Positions 7,468-16,228 of a stretch of DNA of 62,116 nt are shown here, one piece after another. Location: positions 1 to 62,116 of the forward strand of contig JAKSDI010000193.1 in the NCBI GenBank assembly GCA_022360175.1, read 5' to 3'. This DNA comes from Chitinophagales bacterium. GTDB taxonomy: Bacteria > Bacteroidota > Bacteroidia > Chitinophagales > Saprospiraceae. Below the pieces are notes generated by a model. The model was not told where the DNA came from. It saw nothing but the letters and a program-made list of their open reading frames with translations, and made no database searches. A program made the translations under genes and the position numbers. The stretch's first letter is position 1. The number at the start of each line of letters is the position of its first letter.

Positions 7468-9885
7468 ATGCGAATATTACTTCTTACCATTCTCGCTACC
7501 CTTTTGTTATTTGGTATTTGGGGAGCAAATCAGCATCAGGTTTTAGGGAGTAAACTACCTGCTCTGGGGCCTCTAATGAGTCCTTACACTGGATTTTGGC
7601 AGCAAGCGGAACCCACTGATGTATCAGATCAAATCAACTATTCTTTTCCACAATTATCAGATGAGGTAGAGGTTTATTTTGATGAGCGAATGGTGCCTCA
7701 CATTTTTGCCTCCAATGTGGTAGATGCCTCTTTTGTTCAAGGATATCTTACCGCTCAGCATCGCCTGTGGCAAATGGATATTTCTACTCGTGCTTCCGGC
7801 GGGCGGCTGGCAGAGGTTTTGGGAGAGAATTTATTGGAGCGCGATCGTTTGCAAAGGAGAAAAGGGATGTTATGGGCGGCAGAAAATGCTATAAAATCCT
7901 GGAAACAAAACCCTCAGGAATGGGCTATTATAACTGCTTATTCGGAAGGTGTTAATGCTTATATCGCTACATTAAAACCAGCAGACTATCCTATTGAATT
8001 TAAGCTGCTAGGATATAAACCAGAAGAATGGACTCCACTTAAATCTGCTCTCTTTTTTAAATCTATGGCAGAGACTTTATGTTCGCGCAATAAAGATATT
8101 CCGGCAAGTAATACTAAAAGTTGGTTGGGAGAAGAATTATCTAACTTCTTGTATCAGGAATGGAATCCGAATCAATCTCCCATCATTCCTGCATCTGTTG
8201 AATGGGGCTTTGAACCTCAACAAAGTACTCCCAGAGATACGGTTACTGAAATGCTGGGGCAACATATCCCATATCGTACTTTTCCATTACCTCCCGAGTT
8301 TATAGGTTCTAACAACTGGGCAGTAGCTGCAAGTAAAACAAAAAATGGAGCTCCTATTTTATGTAATGATCCACACCTGAATTTGACAGTCCCTGCTATC
8401 TGGTACGAAGTTCAAATTCATATACCTGAATATAATGCTTATGGAGTCTCATTACCCGGAGTCCCCGGCATTATCATAGGTTTTAATAATGATATAGCGT
8501 GGGGGGTAACCAATGTAGGGCAGGATGTGATGGATTGGTATACCATTGAATGGGCAGATGAGCAACACAATTCCTATGTGTTAGATGGACAAAACAAAGA
8601 AGTAGATGAACTGGTGGAAATCATAAATGTAAGAGGGCGTCCGGAGCCAGTCCTGGATACGGTTAAATATACTTATTGGGGGCCAGTAGTATATGAAGAC
8701 AAAGGAAATGAATATGATGGCATGGCTATGCGCTGGATTGCACATGATCAGCCAGAACAGATTGAGCCAGGAGTATTAGGGGCCTTCCAGCAATTGATGA
8801 AGGCATCCTCATACGACGATTATTATCAAGCACTTCAAGGATATGAAAGCCCGGGACAAAACTTTGTTTTTGCCAGTAAAACGGGAGATATTGCTCTTAC
8901 TGTAAATGGTAAATTTCCCATTAAGCAGAAGGAACAAGGGCGTTTTGTTCAAAAGGGGAATACTACTCAAAATAAATGGCAAGGATTTATCCCTTATGAG
9001 CATTTACCAAGAGTGAAAAATCCTGAAAGAGCATTTGTTTCTTCTGCCAATCAGCATTCTACCATGCCTGATTATCCTTATTATTATAATGGAGGTTTTG
9101 ACGATTGGAGAGGGAGGCTTATTAATCACCATCTTGATAGCCTTTCTGAAGTGACGGTAGAAGATATGATGGCTCTACAAAATGAATCTTATAGTCTGAA
9201 GGCGGAAGAAGGGCTTCCTATATTATTAAGCTTGATAGATAGTACAGATGCTGATTTACTTCAAGCAGAAGGGGTAAAGATTTTACGTCAATGGGATTAT
9301 CGTTTCCTTTATGATGCTATGGCCCCCGTTCTCTTTCAAAAATGGCTGGAAAAATCTTACGAATATACTTTTGATGAAATGTATCAGCGGGACGAAGAAG
9401 AAGAGGTTTTATTTCCTGAATCCTGGCGCTTTTTATATTTACTCAAGGAATATCCTTTGCACGATATTTTTGATGTTCAGGGTACTTCAGAAAAAGAAAA
9501 TGCTCAGGCTATTGTAAGTAAAGCCTTGAAAGAAGTGCTGGAAGAAGAAGAAATGAATTGGGGCGATTATCAGGAAGGCAAGGTTGTTCATCTTGGGAGG
9601 ATAGATGCTTTTTCAGAACCATTACCAGAAGTAAATGGCTATGCAGATGCACCCAATGCATTTAAAGGCTCTAATGGGCCTTCCTGGCGAATGATTGTAG
9701 AGCTAGGAGATCATGTAACTGCTTATGGAGTGTATCCTGGCGGGCAATCTGGTAATCCGGGAAGCCCTTTTTATAATTCAATGGTAAGTAAATGGTCCAG
9801 AGGAGAATACTATCCATTACTGTTTTTTGAACATTCAGAGGCGGCGGCATCTAAGGCATTACAGCATATTCATTTTGGAAAATGA
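7468..9885 (+). CDS. Penicillin acylase family protein (Ntn hydrolase)
   Basis: An 805-residue S45-family precursor. An N-terminal hydrophobic segment (about 1-20) is followed by the alpha-subunit region with HRLWQMD, and then GSNNWAVA, in which Ser281 becomes the N-terminal nucleophile after self-cleavage. NDPHLNLTVPAIWYE and PGVPGIIIGFNNDIAWGVTNVGQD are conserved beta-subunit motifs. The mature enzyme should be a periplasmic or exported heterodimer that hydrolyses amides; substrates in the family include beta-lactams and acyl-homoserine lactones, and none can be selected from sequence. A small membrane protein gene follows after 42 bases. Confidence 0.92.
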   Translation: MRILLLTILATLLLFGIWGANQHQVLGSKLPALGPLMSPYTGFWQQAEPTDVSDQINYSFPQLSDEVEVYFDERMVPHIFASNVVDASFVQGYLTAQHRLWQMDISTRASGGRLAEVLGENLLERDRLQRRKGMLWAAENAIKSWKQNPQEWAIITAYSEGVNAYIATLKPADYPIEFKLLGYKPEEWTPLKSALFFKSMAETLCSRNKDIPASNTKSWLGEELSNFLYQEWNPNQSPIIPASVEWGFEPQQSTPRDTVTEMLGQHIPYRTFPLPPEFIGSNNWAVAASKTKNGAPILCNDPHLNLTVPAIWYEVQIHIPEYNAYGVSLPGVPGIIIGFNNDIAWGVTNVGQDVMDWYTIEWADEQHNSYVLDGQNKEVDELVEIINVRGRPEPVLDTVKYTYWGPVVYEDKGNEYDGMAMRWIAHDQPEQIEPGVLGAFQQLMKASSYDDYYQALQGYESPGQNFVFASKTGDIALTVNGKFPIKQKEQGRFVQKGNTTQNKWQGFIPYEHLPRVKNPERAFVSSANQHSTMPDYPYYYNGGFDDWRGRLINHHLDSLSEVTVEDMMALQNESYSLKAEEGLPILLSLIDSTDADLLQAEGVKILRQWDYRFLYDAMAPVLFQKWLEKSYEYTFDEMYQRDEEEEVLFPESWRFLYLLKEYPLHDIFDVQGTSEKENAQAIVSKALKEVLEEEEMNWGDYQEGKVVHLGRIDAFSEPLPEVNGYADAPNAFKGSNGPSWRMIVELGDHVTAYGVYPGGQSGNPGSPFYNSMVSKWSRGEYYPLLFFEHSEAAASKALQHIHFGK

Positions 9886-9927
9886 TCGAAGAAAAACAGA
9901 TTGAAGAACGATCAAAAAAGTAAGTAA

Positions 9928-10266
9928 ATGAAGCATCTGTTATATTTTATATTAGTTCTTGCGCTGGCAGCTATTATTCAGCTCTTTTTACCTTGGTGGA
10001 GTATGCCTTTGCTGGCAATCATATTGGCTTACATCCTAAAAGTAAAACCTGCTGCTGCTTTTTTAGGAGGCTTTCTTGCAGCTATCTTTTTATGGGGAGG
10101 ATATGCCTTTTATCTTAATATGGCTAATGAGAGCATTATGGCCAATAGAATAGGACAACTCTTTGGTGGGCTTGGCGGGAATACCATGGTGATTATAGCT
10201 GCGGTATTTGGCGGATTATTTACAGGCTTGGCAGGACTTGTTGGAAGTCAGTGCCGATACCTCTAA
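9928..10266 (+). CDS. Small integral membrane protein
   Basis: A 112-residue very hydrophobic protein with about four membrane spans (for example AAIIQLFLPWWSMPLLAIILAYIL and the Gly-rich NTMVIIAAVFGGLFTGLAGLVG). No motif or family was recognised. It lies 42 bases downstream of the penicillin acylase gene and probably shares its transcript. Confidence 0.7.
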   Translation: MKHLLYFILVLALAAIIQLFLPWWSMPLLAIILAYILKVKPAAAFLGGFLAAIFLWGGYAFYLNMANESIMANRIGQLFGGLGGNTMVIIAAVFGGLFTGLAGLVGSQCRYL

Positions 10267-10276
10267 TAATAGGCAG

Positions 10277-11524
10277 CTATTCTAATTTACCCCATAGCCT
10301 TATTTCATACATATATACGCCAGTAGTAGATTTTGCATTTATCTGAAACTTGATATACCTGGCTTTTACCGGCTCGAAAGTGAAATGCTGAAAAGGCTGA
10401 TCTGATAGGTATACATTTTCTAATTGAAAAGTACCGATAGATGTGAAGTTATCAGTGGGAGAATCATTACTTACGAGTAAATCAAAAGATTCGATATGAT
10501 ATTTATTGGAAGATGGAACATAATAATCAAATGAATGGAGTTCGGCTTCTTGCTCATCTTTAAAGCTAAAAACAATCCAGTTGTTGCTGCCTGTATATAA
10601 TTTACCTAAATTCTGATCAGCTATTGCGGCCATTTTTGGATCTGAAGCAGCTTTCATACTACCTCCGTTTTCAGGAGCGAGCAGATTGATTGTTTTTCCT
10701 TTGAGTTCCTTAAGCGAACGTTCTGCGTATGCCGCAGGGTTAATTCTTAATGCTTGCTGCCTCATTTTATAGGCTTGTTTAACATCTCCCTTTTTCAAAT
10801 AAGCATCTTCCAGCGCCTGATAGACAGTAGCAAGTTTGGCTGATTTGGCCACCTCTTCCAGTTGTTGAATGGCTTCATCATAATTATCGTTATTGAGGGC
10901 ATTTACACCTGCCGATATTTTTTCTTTTAGCTCGGGTATTTGTTGAGTGAAATTCTCGCCTTTAGCACTTGCGAGTTTTGCCAATTCGTTTTGTATAGAG
11001 GTTAGAGAAACCGTTGTGTTCTCTTGTTGAGCAAATAATCTTTTACCGCCATAAAATAAGGTACCCCCTATGACGAGTAGTACCATGATAATCGCCCAAA
11101 ACTGCCATCGCCCAAGTGATTTAAATATTTTGTTCCCAGAACCTATGACTACATCAGTGTTATTTCCTATTGTAATATTAGAATGATTAATGCTGACGGA
11201 CTTGTCAATATCATTTTGAGTGACTTGCTGTAACTCTGGTTTCCAAAACTGGCCTTTTAATTGCTCGGTAATATCTTCAGAAGACCTTTCTTGTTGTTCG
11301 ATATGGCCTAATAAAGTCAAGATACCAGCATTAATCTGGTTTTGCCTTCGCTGAGCTTCTTCAGAGCTAATTAGTTGTTGTGTTTTTTCGTTGGATAATT
11401 GTACCTGGCTGGATTGTAACAAGATGATTGCTTCTTCCCATTGGTCATCGGCATCTTCCTTGAGTAAAGCAAGTGCGGCCATTGCCTGGTTATTGCTCAC
11501 AAGGTTTTTTACTTTTGAAAGCAT
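10277..11524 (-). CDS. Membrane protein with effector-associated-type N-terminal domain, TPR and F5/8C (discoidin) domain
   Basis: The 415-residue protein has four parts. Residues 1-78 form a helical bundle resembling effector-associated domain 11 (leucine-rich start, then EEAIILLQSSQ, ISSEEAQRRQNQI and ILTLLGHIE), a death-like adaptor found in bacterial conflict systems. A short segment at 112-131 has the NITIGNN..VVIGSGN pattern that often follows such domains. One membrane span lies at about 142-160. About 200-263 are TPR-like repeats. Residues ~278-415 look like an F5/8 type C fold ending in VKARYIKFQI and MYEIRLWG. The gene stands alone on the minus strand. The domain calls are from pattern recall and moderately sure; the combination is unusual. 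Confidence 0.7.
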   Translation of the reverse strand: MLSKVKNLVSNNQAMAALALLKEDADDQWEEAIILLQSSQVQLSNEKTQQLISSEEAQRRQNQINAGILTLLGHIEQQERSSEDITEQLKGQFWKPELQQVTQNDIDKSVSINHSNITIGNNTDVVIGSGNKIFKSLGRWQFWAIIMVLLVIGGTLFYGGKRLFAQQENTTVSLTSIQNELAKLASAKGENFTQQIPELKEKISAGVNALNNDNYDEAIQQLEEVAKSAKLATVYQALEDAYLKKGDVKQAYKMRQQALRINPAAYAERSLKELKGKTINLLAPENGGSMKAASDPKMAAIADQNLGKLYTGSNNWIVFSFKDEQEAELHSFDYYVPSSNKYHIESFDLLVSNDSPTDNFTSIGTFQLENVYLSDQPFQHFTFEPVKARYIKFQINAKSTTGVYMYEIRLWGKLE

Positions 11525-11631
11525 AGGTATTTATTGAATCTTAAAAACAATATACAAAAATTATACTTTGCTATTTGAGCATTTTATTTTTAACTTCAGC
11601 AGGAAGATATTATGAATAACAAAATGGAGTC

Positions 11632-12003
11632 ATGTCAGAAAAAATGTACAGGGCAGCTCAAAAGCGCGTAAAAGAAAAGAAAGGCTTTTATGGCCATCTT
11701 TCTACTTATCTTGTAATGGCCATCTTTTTTTTCGTATTGAATGCACTAACTAGTTTTGGGGATTGGTGGTTTTACTGGCCATTGTTAGGTTGGGGCGTTG
11801 GCTTGGTGATGCATTATTTCAAAGTTTTTGGTTTTCCCGGAGTAGGGCCGATGGACGCTAAGTGGGAACAACAAGAGATGGAACGGGAATTGCGTAAGCT
11901 GGACCCAGGGCGGAAAAGTATGGAAGAAGAAGATGACTATCTGGAGCTGCCCGAACTGGAAAAGGAGAAACAGCGTTCTTGGAAAGATGAAGACCTGGTT
12001 TAG
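11632..12003 (+). CDS. 2TM domain protein
   Basis: A 123-residue protein matching the 2TM domain family: an amphipathic lead YRAAQKRVKEKKGFYGHL, two close membrane spans (TYLVMAIFFFVLNAL and FYWPLLGWGVGLVMHYF), and a charged C-terminal tail. In Bacteroidota this domain also occurs attached to LytTR and histidine-kinase proteins, but here it is free-standing. Function unknown. Confidence 0.85.
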   Translation: MSEKMYRAAQKRVKEKKGFYGHLSTYLVMAIFFFVLNALTSFGDWWFYWPLLGWGVGLVMHYFKVFGFPGVGPMDAKWEQQEMERELRKLDPGRKSMEEEDDYLELPELEKEKQRSWKDEDLV

Positions 12004-12115
12004 GTGGTAGTGATAGCAAAAAAGACATTCGAGTAAGACAATTCATTTAACTTCCTGATTGATTCATGTGTTTTATAAGTAGAAGTGATTTTAAACTAAT
12101 TAAAGCCAAAATAAG

Positions 12116-12328
12116 ATGAAAGAAGATTGGGTGAAAATTTTTGCATCGGCTGATTTATTAAAAACCAAACTGGTAGAAGATTATCTTAAGCAGCATGGTA
12201 TAGAGAGTCATATTTTAGAGAGGCCAGATTCGGCTATTCCCTCTATAGGTGAAGCGACACTCTATACTCCTCAGGACAAGGCTGAGCAGGCGATTACTTT
12301 AATCCAAAACCTGGATTTTTCTAACTAA
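12116..12328 (+). CDS. DUF2007-type putative signal-transducing protein
   Basis: A 70-residue protein with the DUF2007 pattern: WVKIFASADLLKTKLVEDYL, HGIESHILE, LYTPQDKAEQAITLI. The fold resembles a small ferredoxin-like PII-type domain. Role unknown. It lies between the 2TM gene and msrB on the same strand. ATG at 12116. Confidence 0.75.
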   Translation: MKEDWVKIFASADLLKTKLVEDYLKQHGIESHILERPDSAIPSIGEATLYTPQDKAEQAITLIQNLDFSN

Positions 12329-12395
12329 TAAAATGGATTATCTGACAACTTCTTTCTTTTACTGGAAGGGGTTGTCAGGTTCATAACTGAATTAC

Positions 12396-12791
12396 ATGAA
12401 GCCGGAGAACGATTGGAATGATCTTAGTCCTGAAGAAGCTTACGTTATTGAGCATAAGGGTACAGAACGCCCTTTTAGTGGTGAATATGTCAATAATAAA
12501 GCAGAAGGGATTTATATATGCCGAAGATGTGAAACTCCTTTATACCGTTCTGAAGATAAATTCGATTCCCGATGTGGGTGGCCGAGTTTTGATGATGAAA
12601 TCCCTGGAGCAGTAAAAAGAGAAATGGATGTAGATGGGCGCAGGACCGAAATATTATGCAACAATTGTGGAGGGCATTTGGGACATGTATTTATAGGTGA
12701 ACGCTTTACAGCGAAAAATACACGTCATTGTGTGAATTCTCTTTCCATGAAATTTATCTCTGCAGATGGATTGGGAAAAAAGAAAAGTTGA
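12396..12791 (+). CDS. msrB: Peptide-methionine (R)-S-oxide reductase
   Basis: A 131-residue MsrB domain. Zinc ligands are C42/C45 (CRRC) and C88/C91 (CNNC). SRCGWPSF holds the candidate resolving Cys60, and [11 protein letters not shown] contains the catalytic Cys112. [11 protein letters not shown] is the usual N-terminal signature. It reduces the R-epimer of methionine sulfoxide in proteins. No signal peptide is present, so it should act in the cytoplasm. A strong hairpin follows the stop codon. Confidence 0.95.
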   Translation: MKPENDWNDLSPEEAYVIEHKGTERPFSGEYVNNKAEGIYICRRCETPLYRSEDKFDSRCGWPSFDDEIPGAVKREMDVDGRRTEILCNNCGGHLGHVFIGERFTAKNTRHCVNSLSMKFISADGLGKKKS

Positions 12792-12832
12792 CAGTGATGT
12801 ATGTTGAGTAACAACACTTCAGGTGTTGGAGT

Positions 12833-12870
12833 GGAAACCCGCTTCGAAGATAAACTCGAAGCGGGTTTTC
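12833..12870. terminator. Bidirectional terminator between msrB and the barrel gene
   Basis: A 15-bp stem (GGAAACCCGCTTCGA at 12833-12847 with TCGAAGCGGGTTTTC at 12856-12870, one G-T pair) and an 8-nt loop lies between two convergent genes. A smaller 6-bp hairpin, CAACAC/GTGTTG, sits just upstream at about 12812-12828. Confidence 0.85.
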
Positions 12871-12879
12871 ATTTCAATA

Positions 12880-13671
12880 CTATCGGCTTAAACGGAAAGT
12901 ATAGCCTAAACCAAATATGGCATAAGAATCAAATTTATTTCCCCCTCTGGTATAAATTCTATTATTAGAAGAAGGGTCATTGGGATCAATAGAAGGGTTG
13001 CTGAGTTGAGCAGCAACTGTTCCATTTTCTTCATAAACTCTTTGGTATTCTACAGCTGATCCACTTACGTCATCGAGATGATCGGTAAATGTCTTTCTAC
13101 CTGTAATCTCAAAAGAAAGGGCTGCTCTTTTACTTAATTCAAAGCGGACACCAGCACCATATGGTATGGCCACCTGGGTTTTGTTGTAAGGAGCATCATA
13201 ACCCGAAAGTCCCTGTCCTTCTGTTCCAAGAGATTGGAGGTCTACAATTCGTCCTTGGAATTCTACTTCAGGAGAGAAATGAAAGACGGTGATTCCAACC
13301 GTTAAATAAGGAGATACTTTAGGGCGATCCCCAATGTAGTTATCGGGAATAAGATACCATTCGGCCATTGCACTACCTTCCAGTAATTTGGATTCAAAAG
13401 AATACCCACGAGCAGGATGTGCTCCTCCTTTGGTATCATCTCCCCACAATTTGGTATAAAGCACCGAAACACGGCCTGCTATTACACCATTCCCTCTAAT
13501 ACGGGCAATTAGCCCTCCAGCGGGCTCCATGAAATTTGTGTAGCGAGGAAGTACTCTTGGTGATAAATCTCCACTATAAAAACTTCCACCAAAGTAGATG
13601 CCAGCTTCAAAATCTTGCGAGTGGCCATAGGCTGCCCAGCAGATTAGCAGTGTAATCAATAATTTTCTCAT
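12880..13671 (-). CDS. Outer-membrane beta-barrel protein, DUF6089-like
   Basis: From the ATG at 13671 the 263-residue protein begins MRKLLITLLICWAAYGHSQ, a clean signal peptide. An upstream in-frame ATG at 13734 would bury it behind 21 unlikely residues. The body alternates aromatic and polar residues (GGSFYSGDL near the start) and ends in a strand, FGLGYTFRLSR. It resembles the DUF6089 family of Bacteroidota outer-membrane barrels. Function unknown; a structural or envelope-assembly role is usual for such proteins. Confidence 0.8.
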   Translation of the reverse strand: MRKLLITLLICWAAYGHSQDFEAGIYFGGSFYSGDLSPRVLPRYTNFMEPAGGLIARIRGNGVIAGRVSVLYTKLWGDDTKGGAHPARGYSFESKLLEGSAMAEWYLIPDNYIGDRPKVSPYLTVGITVFHFSPEVEFQGRIVDLQSLGTEGQGLSGYDAPYNKTQVAIPYGAGVRFELSKRAALSFEITGRKTFTDHLDDVSGSAVEYQRVYEENGTVAAQLSNPSIDPNDPSSNNRIYTRGGNKFDSYAIFGLGYTFRLSR

Positions 13672-14090
13672 TAGTATGTATGTTTTGTTTAGCGAATAAG
13701 CATAAGCAATCCTGATATATGCATATGCATGCATACATCAAGAGAAAAAGTAATAGATCAGTTGCTATTAGTGTGTAATATTATTCGCCTGTAGTACTGC
13801 TTGTGATCTGAAAATAAATATCAGAAGTGTATCTCAACAATACTACGGAATTAGGGGACTAATTCGATATAGGCATCAGAACAGGGGGGGAGTTGTGCGC
13901 CATTTGATTCAAAATGGCTTTGTTTTTAATGAATTACTCGGGGGGAGTGTTACGATAAGTATAGTTGAAGAATTGAAGTTGGACTGTAATTCCTAATCCA
14001 AAAATAAGTATTTTCTCTGAAACTTACCAATTTTTGTTGCTCTTTGACTGGTTTTCGATGTTCTCTTGAAATAGATGTACTGTTCGTAAT

Positions 14091-14126
14091 CGTACACTTT
14101 TCGTACACAATCGCACACTAATGTAC
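14091..14126 (+). promoter_or_regulatory. Phased direct repeats, candidate activator sites
   Basis: CGTACAC (14091-14097), CGTACAC (14102-14108) and CGCACAC (14112-14118), then GTAC at 14123-14126. The starts are 10-11 bases apart, one helical turn, so the repeats face the same side of the DNA. They lie about 60-95 bases upstream of the sigma-54 -24 element, the usual place for an enhancer-binding protein. Confidence 0.45.
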
Positions 14127-14183
14127 TATTTAGATAATAAAGGTATTTTGATAATGTGCTGAAAAACAGTGTCTTATTTGTTT

Positions 14184-14198
14184 TGGCACATGCCTTGC
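14184..14198 (+). promoter_or_regulatory. Sigma-54 (RpoN) promoter
   Basis: TGGCAC (14184-14189), five bases, TTGC (14195-14198): a perfect match to the -24/-12 consensus TGGCACN5TTGC, with GG and GC exactly ten bases apart. It points toward the small exported protein gene at 14507, leaving a leader of about 295 bases. Confidence 0.6.
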
Positions 14199-14506
14199 CA
14201 ATAATAGAGTGTATATGTGTTTTGAAAGGCTGAATAAGTATCAAAAAGCTGGTTAGATAACTTTGTAGATAAGCAGGAGTTAAACATCGGTATCTTAGAT
14301 CATCTGATCGTCTTTTTGATGGAGCTGATAGAAACCATCCATTTTCATGAATCAAAGCGTGCAACTTTTTCGTTTTAGTAACGTCTTTGATTTTGAAAGC
14401 AAACAATAAAAAAATAATGTAAAACAGTTGGCAAGAGGCTGATAGCCAGTCTTTTGTCCTGGAAGAATATTGCTTAACCCGATTGTTAATTTAAACCCTT
14501 TTAATT

Positions 14507-14854
14507 ATGAAAACCATCCGTATTTCTTTGTTCGTAGCTCTTTGTTTGTTTATTGGAACACAGTCATTTGCTAACACTATTGATGAAAATACCAGAACAC
14601 TTCGTAAAGAGGTAGCTCGTATGATCGATGCTCCTGATATGGAATCTTATGGTGTTTCAGAAACCTATGTGTTTGTTAATTTTACTATTAGCGAAAACAA
14701 TGAAATTGTTGTACTTGAAGTGGTAGCGGATAATGAAGACTTAAGCCAGTTTGTTTTTCAGAGCCTGAATAATAGAAAATTAAAGGCATCTACTGAAGAT
14801 ATGCAGGCAGGTACGGAATATAACCTTAAAATAGCATTCCGTGCAGAAGCATAG
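14507..14854 (+). CDS. Small exported protein
   Basis: A 115-residue protein with a clear signal peptide (MKTIRISLFVALCLFIGTQSFA, cleavage near residue 22). The mature ~90 residues (ETYVFVNFTISENNEIVVLEV and a YNLKIAF C-terminal strand) resemble the small TonB C-terminal-like alpha/beta domains found as free periplasmic proteins in Bacteroidota. The resemblance is weak. The gene lies downstream of the sigma-54 promoter and ends in a very strong terminator, so it is probably a monocistronic, specially regulated transcript. Confidence 0.75.
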   Translation: MKTIRISLFVALCLFIGTQSFANTIDENTRTLRKEVARMIDAPDMESYGVSETYVFVNFTISENNEIVVLEVVADNEDLSQFVFQSLNNRKLKASTEDMQAGTEYNLKIAFRAEA

Positions 14855-14942
14855 TAATCAATGAATGTACTTAATCGCATGTGCATCTGAAAATGTTAAT
14901 CGCTTAAGCGGTCATTAATTATCTAATTGTCGAAAAACAGTA

Positions 14943-14990
14943 ATTATCCCGAACCTTGATTTTGTCTCAGGGTTCGGGATAATTTTTTTT
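14943..14990 (+). terminator. Intrinsic terminator
   Basis: A perfect 13-bp stem (ATTATCCCGAACC at 14943-14955 with GGTTCGGGATAAT at 14971-14983), a 15-nt loop and a T-tract (14984-14990) end the small exported protein transcript. Confidence 0.95.
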
Positions 14991-15083
14991 AATCTTGTGC
15001 AGGGATGATCAATAGAGTTGTTGAAGTAGAAATAATACTCCCTGAATTTTCTAGATCACTTCAAACCTTACAGAGGGTCAATC

Positions 15084-15905
15084 TCAGGGAAAATGATAGG
15101 GGTCAGGATGAATAAATTGATACCCCAGGGCAGATTTTACCTTTTCATTAGAAACAATCTTACCTTTTTTTTGCGGATTATTTAAAAATGTAGGAGGTTC
15201 TAACCCTTCTTTTATAGCCTGATGTGTATAAAAATCTACACGACTGGGGTGCAAGTCTGCACAAATATTAAAGATTTCGTTCCAGGCAGCTTGTTGTATA
15301 ATTGTCTCGATTACTCCAATGCAATCATCCAGGTGAACGAGATTGATGGGAGCAGAACCATTCGGTACTCCCTTTTTTCCTGCCAGGAAACGGCCTGCTT
15401 TTCGATCTCCTCCAACAAGCCCGGCCATTCTAAGAATTGAAATATCTATACCTTTTTGAAGGCCTAACAGGCGCTCAGCTATCAATACCGCTTTGCCGGA
15501 AGGAGTAGAAGGATCTGTAGTTGATTCTTCATTGACGATATGATCTCTGGAGTTATATACGGCAGTAGTACTGATAAATATTAAGTGCTTTATCGTACTT
15601 GGATGAACCTCATTAAGTACGGCATTAATTTTTTGAGGGTAACTATGCTCAACTTCAGGATCTTTACGGCCTCCGGGAGGGATATTGAGTATTAGCAAAT
15701 CGGATTGAAAAAATGATTTGAGTGTACTACTCTCTACTCGGTCATTTATTTTGAGTAAGTGCGGTATAATACCTGCTTCTTTAATAATGGAAACCTTCTT
15801 TGGGCTGGTTGTTGATCCTTTTACTATAAACCCTTTATCAACGAGGCTTTTGCCCAATGGCAGGCCCAGCCACCCACAGCCCAGAATAGAAATTGTTTTT
15901 ATCAA
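15084..15905 (-). CDS. NAD-binding SDR-like protein, YeeZ family
   Basis: A 273-residue protein with an N-terminal Rossmann nucleotide site ILGCGWLGLPLG (GxGxxG). HLIFISTTAVYNS and LRMAGLVGGDRKAGRF match atypical extended-SDR proteins of the YeeZ type. No catalytic YxxxK is evident, so it may bind rather than oxidise its substrate. The start is TTG at 15905; no nearby in-frame ATG precedes the Rossmann motif. Confidence 0.8.
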   Translation of the reverse strand: MIKTISILGCGWLGLPLGKSLVDKGFIVKGSTTSPKKVSIIKEAGIIPHLLKINDRVESSTLKSFFQSDLLILNIPPGGRKDPEVEHSYPQKINAVLNEVHPSTIKHLIFISTTAVYNSRDHIVNEESTTDPSTPSGKAVLIAERLLGLQKGIDISILRMAGLVGGDRKAGRFLAGKKGVPNGSAPINLVHLDDCIGVIETIIQQAAWNEIFNICADLHPSRVDFYTHQAIKEGLEPPTFLNNPQKKGKIVSNEKVKSALGYQFIHPDPYHFP

Positions 15906-15985
15906 ATTAATCTCTTTTGAAGTAGTTTGGTAGTTGTTAAAACAAACTGCCTATTGCAAGGTTTATACTAACAACTCAATGAATT

Positions 15986-16228
15986 ATGAAAAACTACCAA
16001 CCGATCAGTTGTAACTTTTATGACGAATTAGAAGCCCTAGCTACACTTCGATCCTCATGCACCATCATCTATCAGGATGAACATGCAAATAGACAGGAAG
16101 CTGAAGGAGTAATCAAAGACTTGTATATCAGAGATAAAGCAGAATATTTACTGCTAAATACAGGATTTGAAATACGCCTGGATCAACTGATTTCGGTAAA
16201 CGGCAAAGAATTGAAAGGCTATTGTTAA
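15986..16228 (+). CDS. rof: Rof (YaeO)-like Rho-binding antiterminator
   Basis: An 80-residue protein starting MKNYQPISCNFYDELEAL, closely parallel to the YQPINCDDYDNLEL start of E. coli Rof. The central KDLYIRDKAEYLLL and FEIRLDQLISV correspond to the Rof strands that pack on Rho. Rof binds Rho and blocks RNA loading, reducing Rho-dependent termination. The family match is from recalled sequence and is good over the whole length. Confidence 0.8.
   Translation: MKNYQPISCNFYDELEALATLRSSCTIIYQDEHANRQEAEGVIKDLYIRDKAEYLLLNTGFEIRLDQLISVNGKELKGYC

Larger units (their letters stand above)
13672..14506. other. 835-bp gap with sigma-54 promoter, direct repeats and no convincing gene
   Basis: The gap contains an alternating GCATATGCATGCAT stretch near 13717-13733, G-tracts of six and seven near 13885 and 13940, and a 7-bp hairpin GCCATTT/AAATGGC near 13903. 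It also contains the repeat cluster and sigma-54 promoter listed separately. A 137-codon open frame on the minus strand (13993-14406) has no recognisable domain and overlaps the promoter elements, so it is not called a gene. Confidence 0.5.

Noticed and set aside
13993-14406. 137-codon open frame on the minus strand
   Set aside because: No domain, no signal, odd composition, and it covers the sigma-54 promoter and its upstream repeats on the other strand. Chance open frame is more likely.
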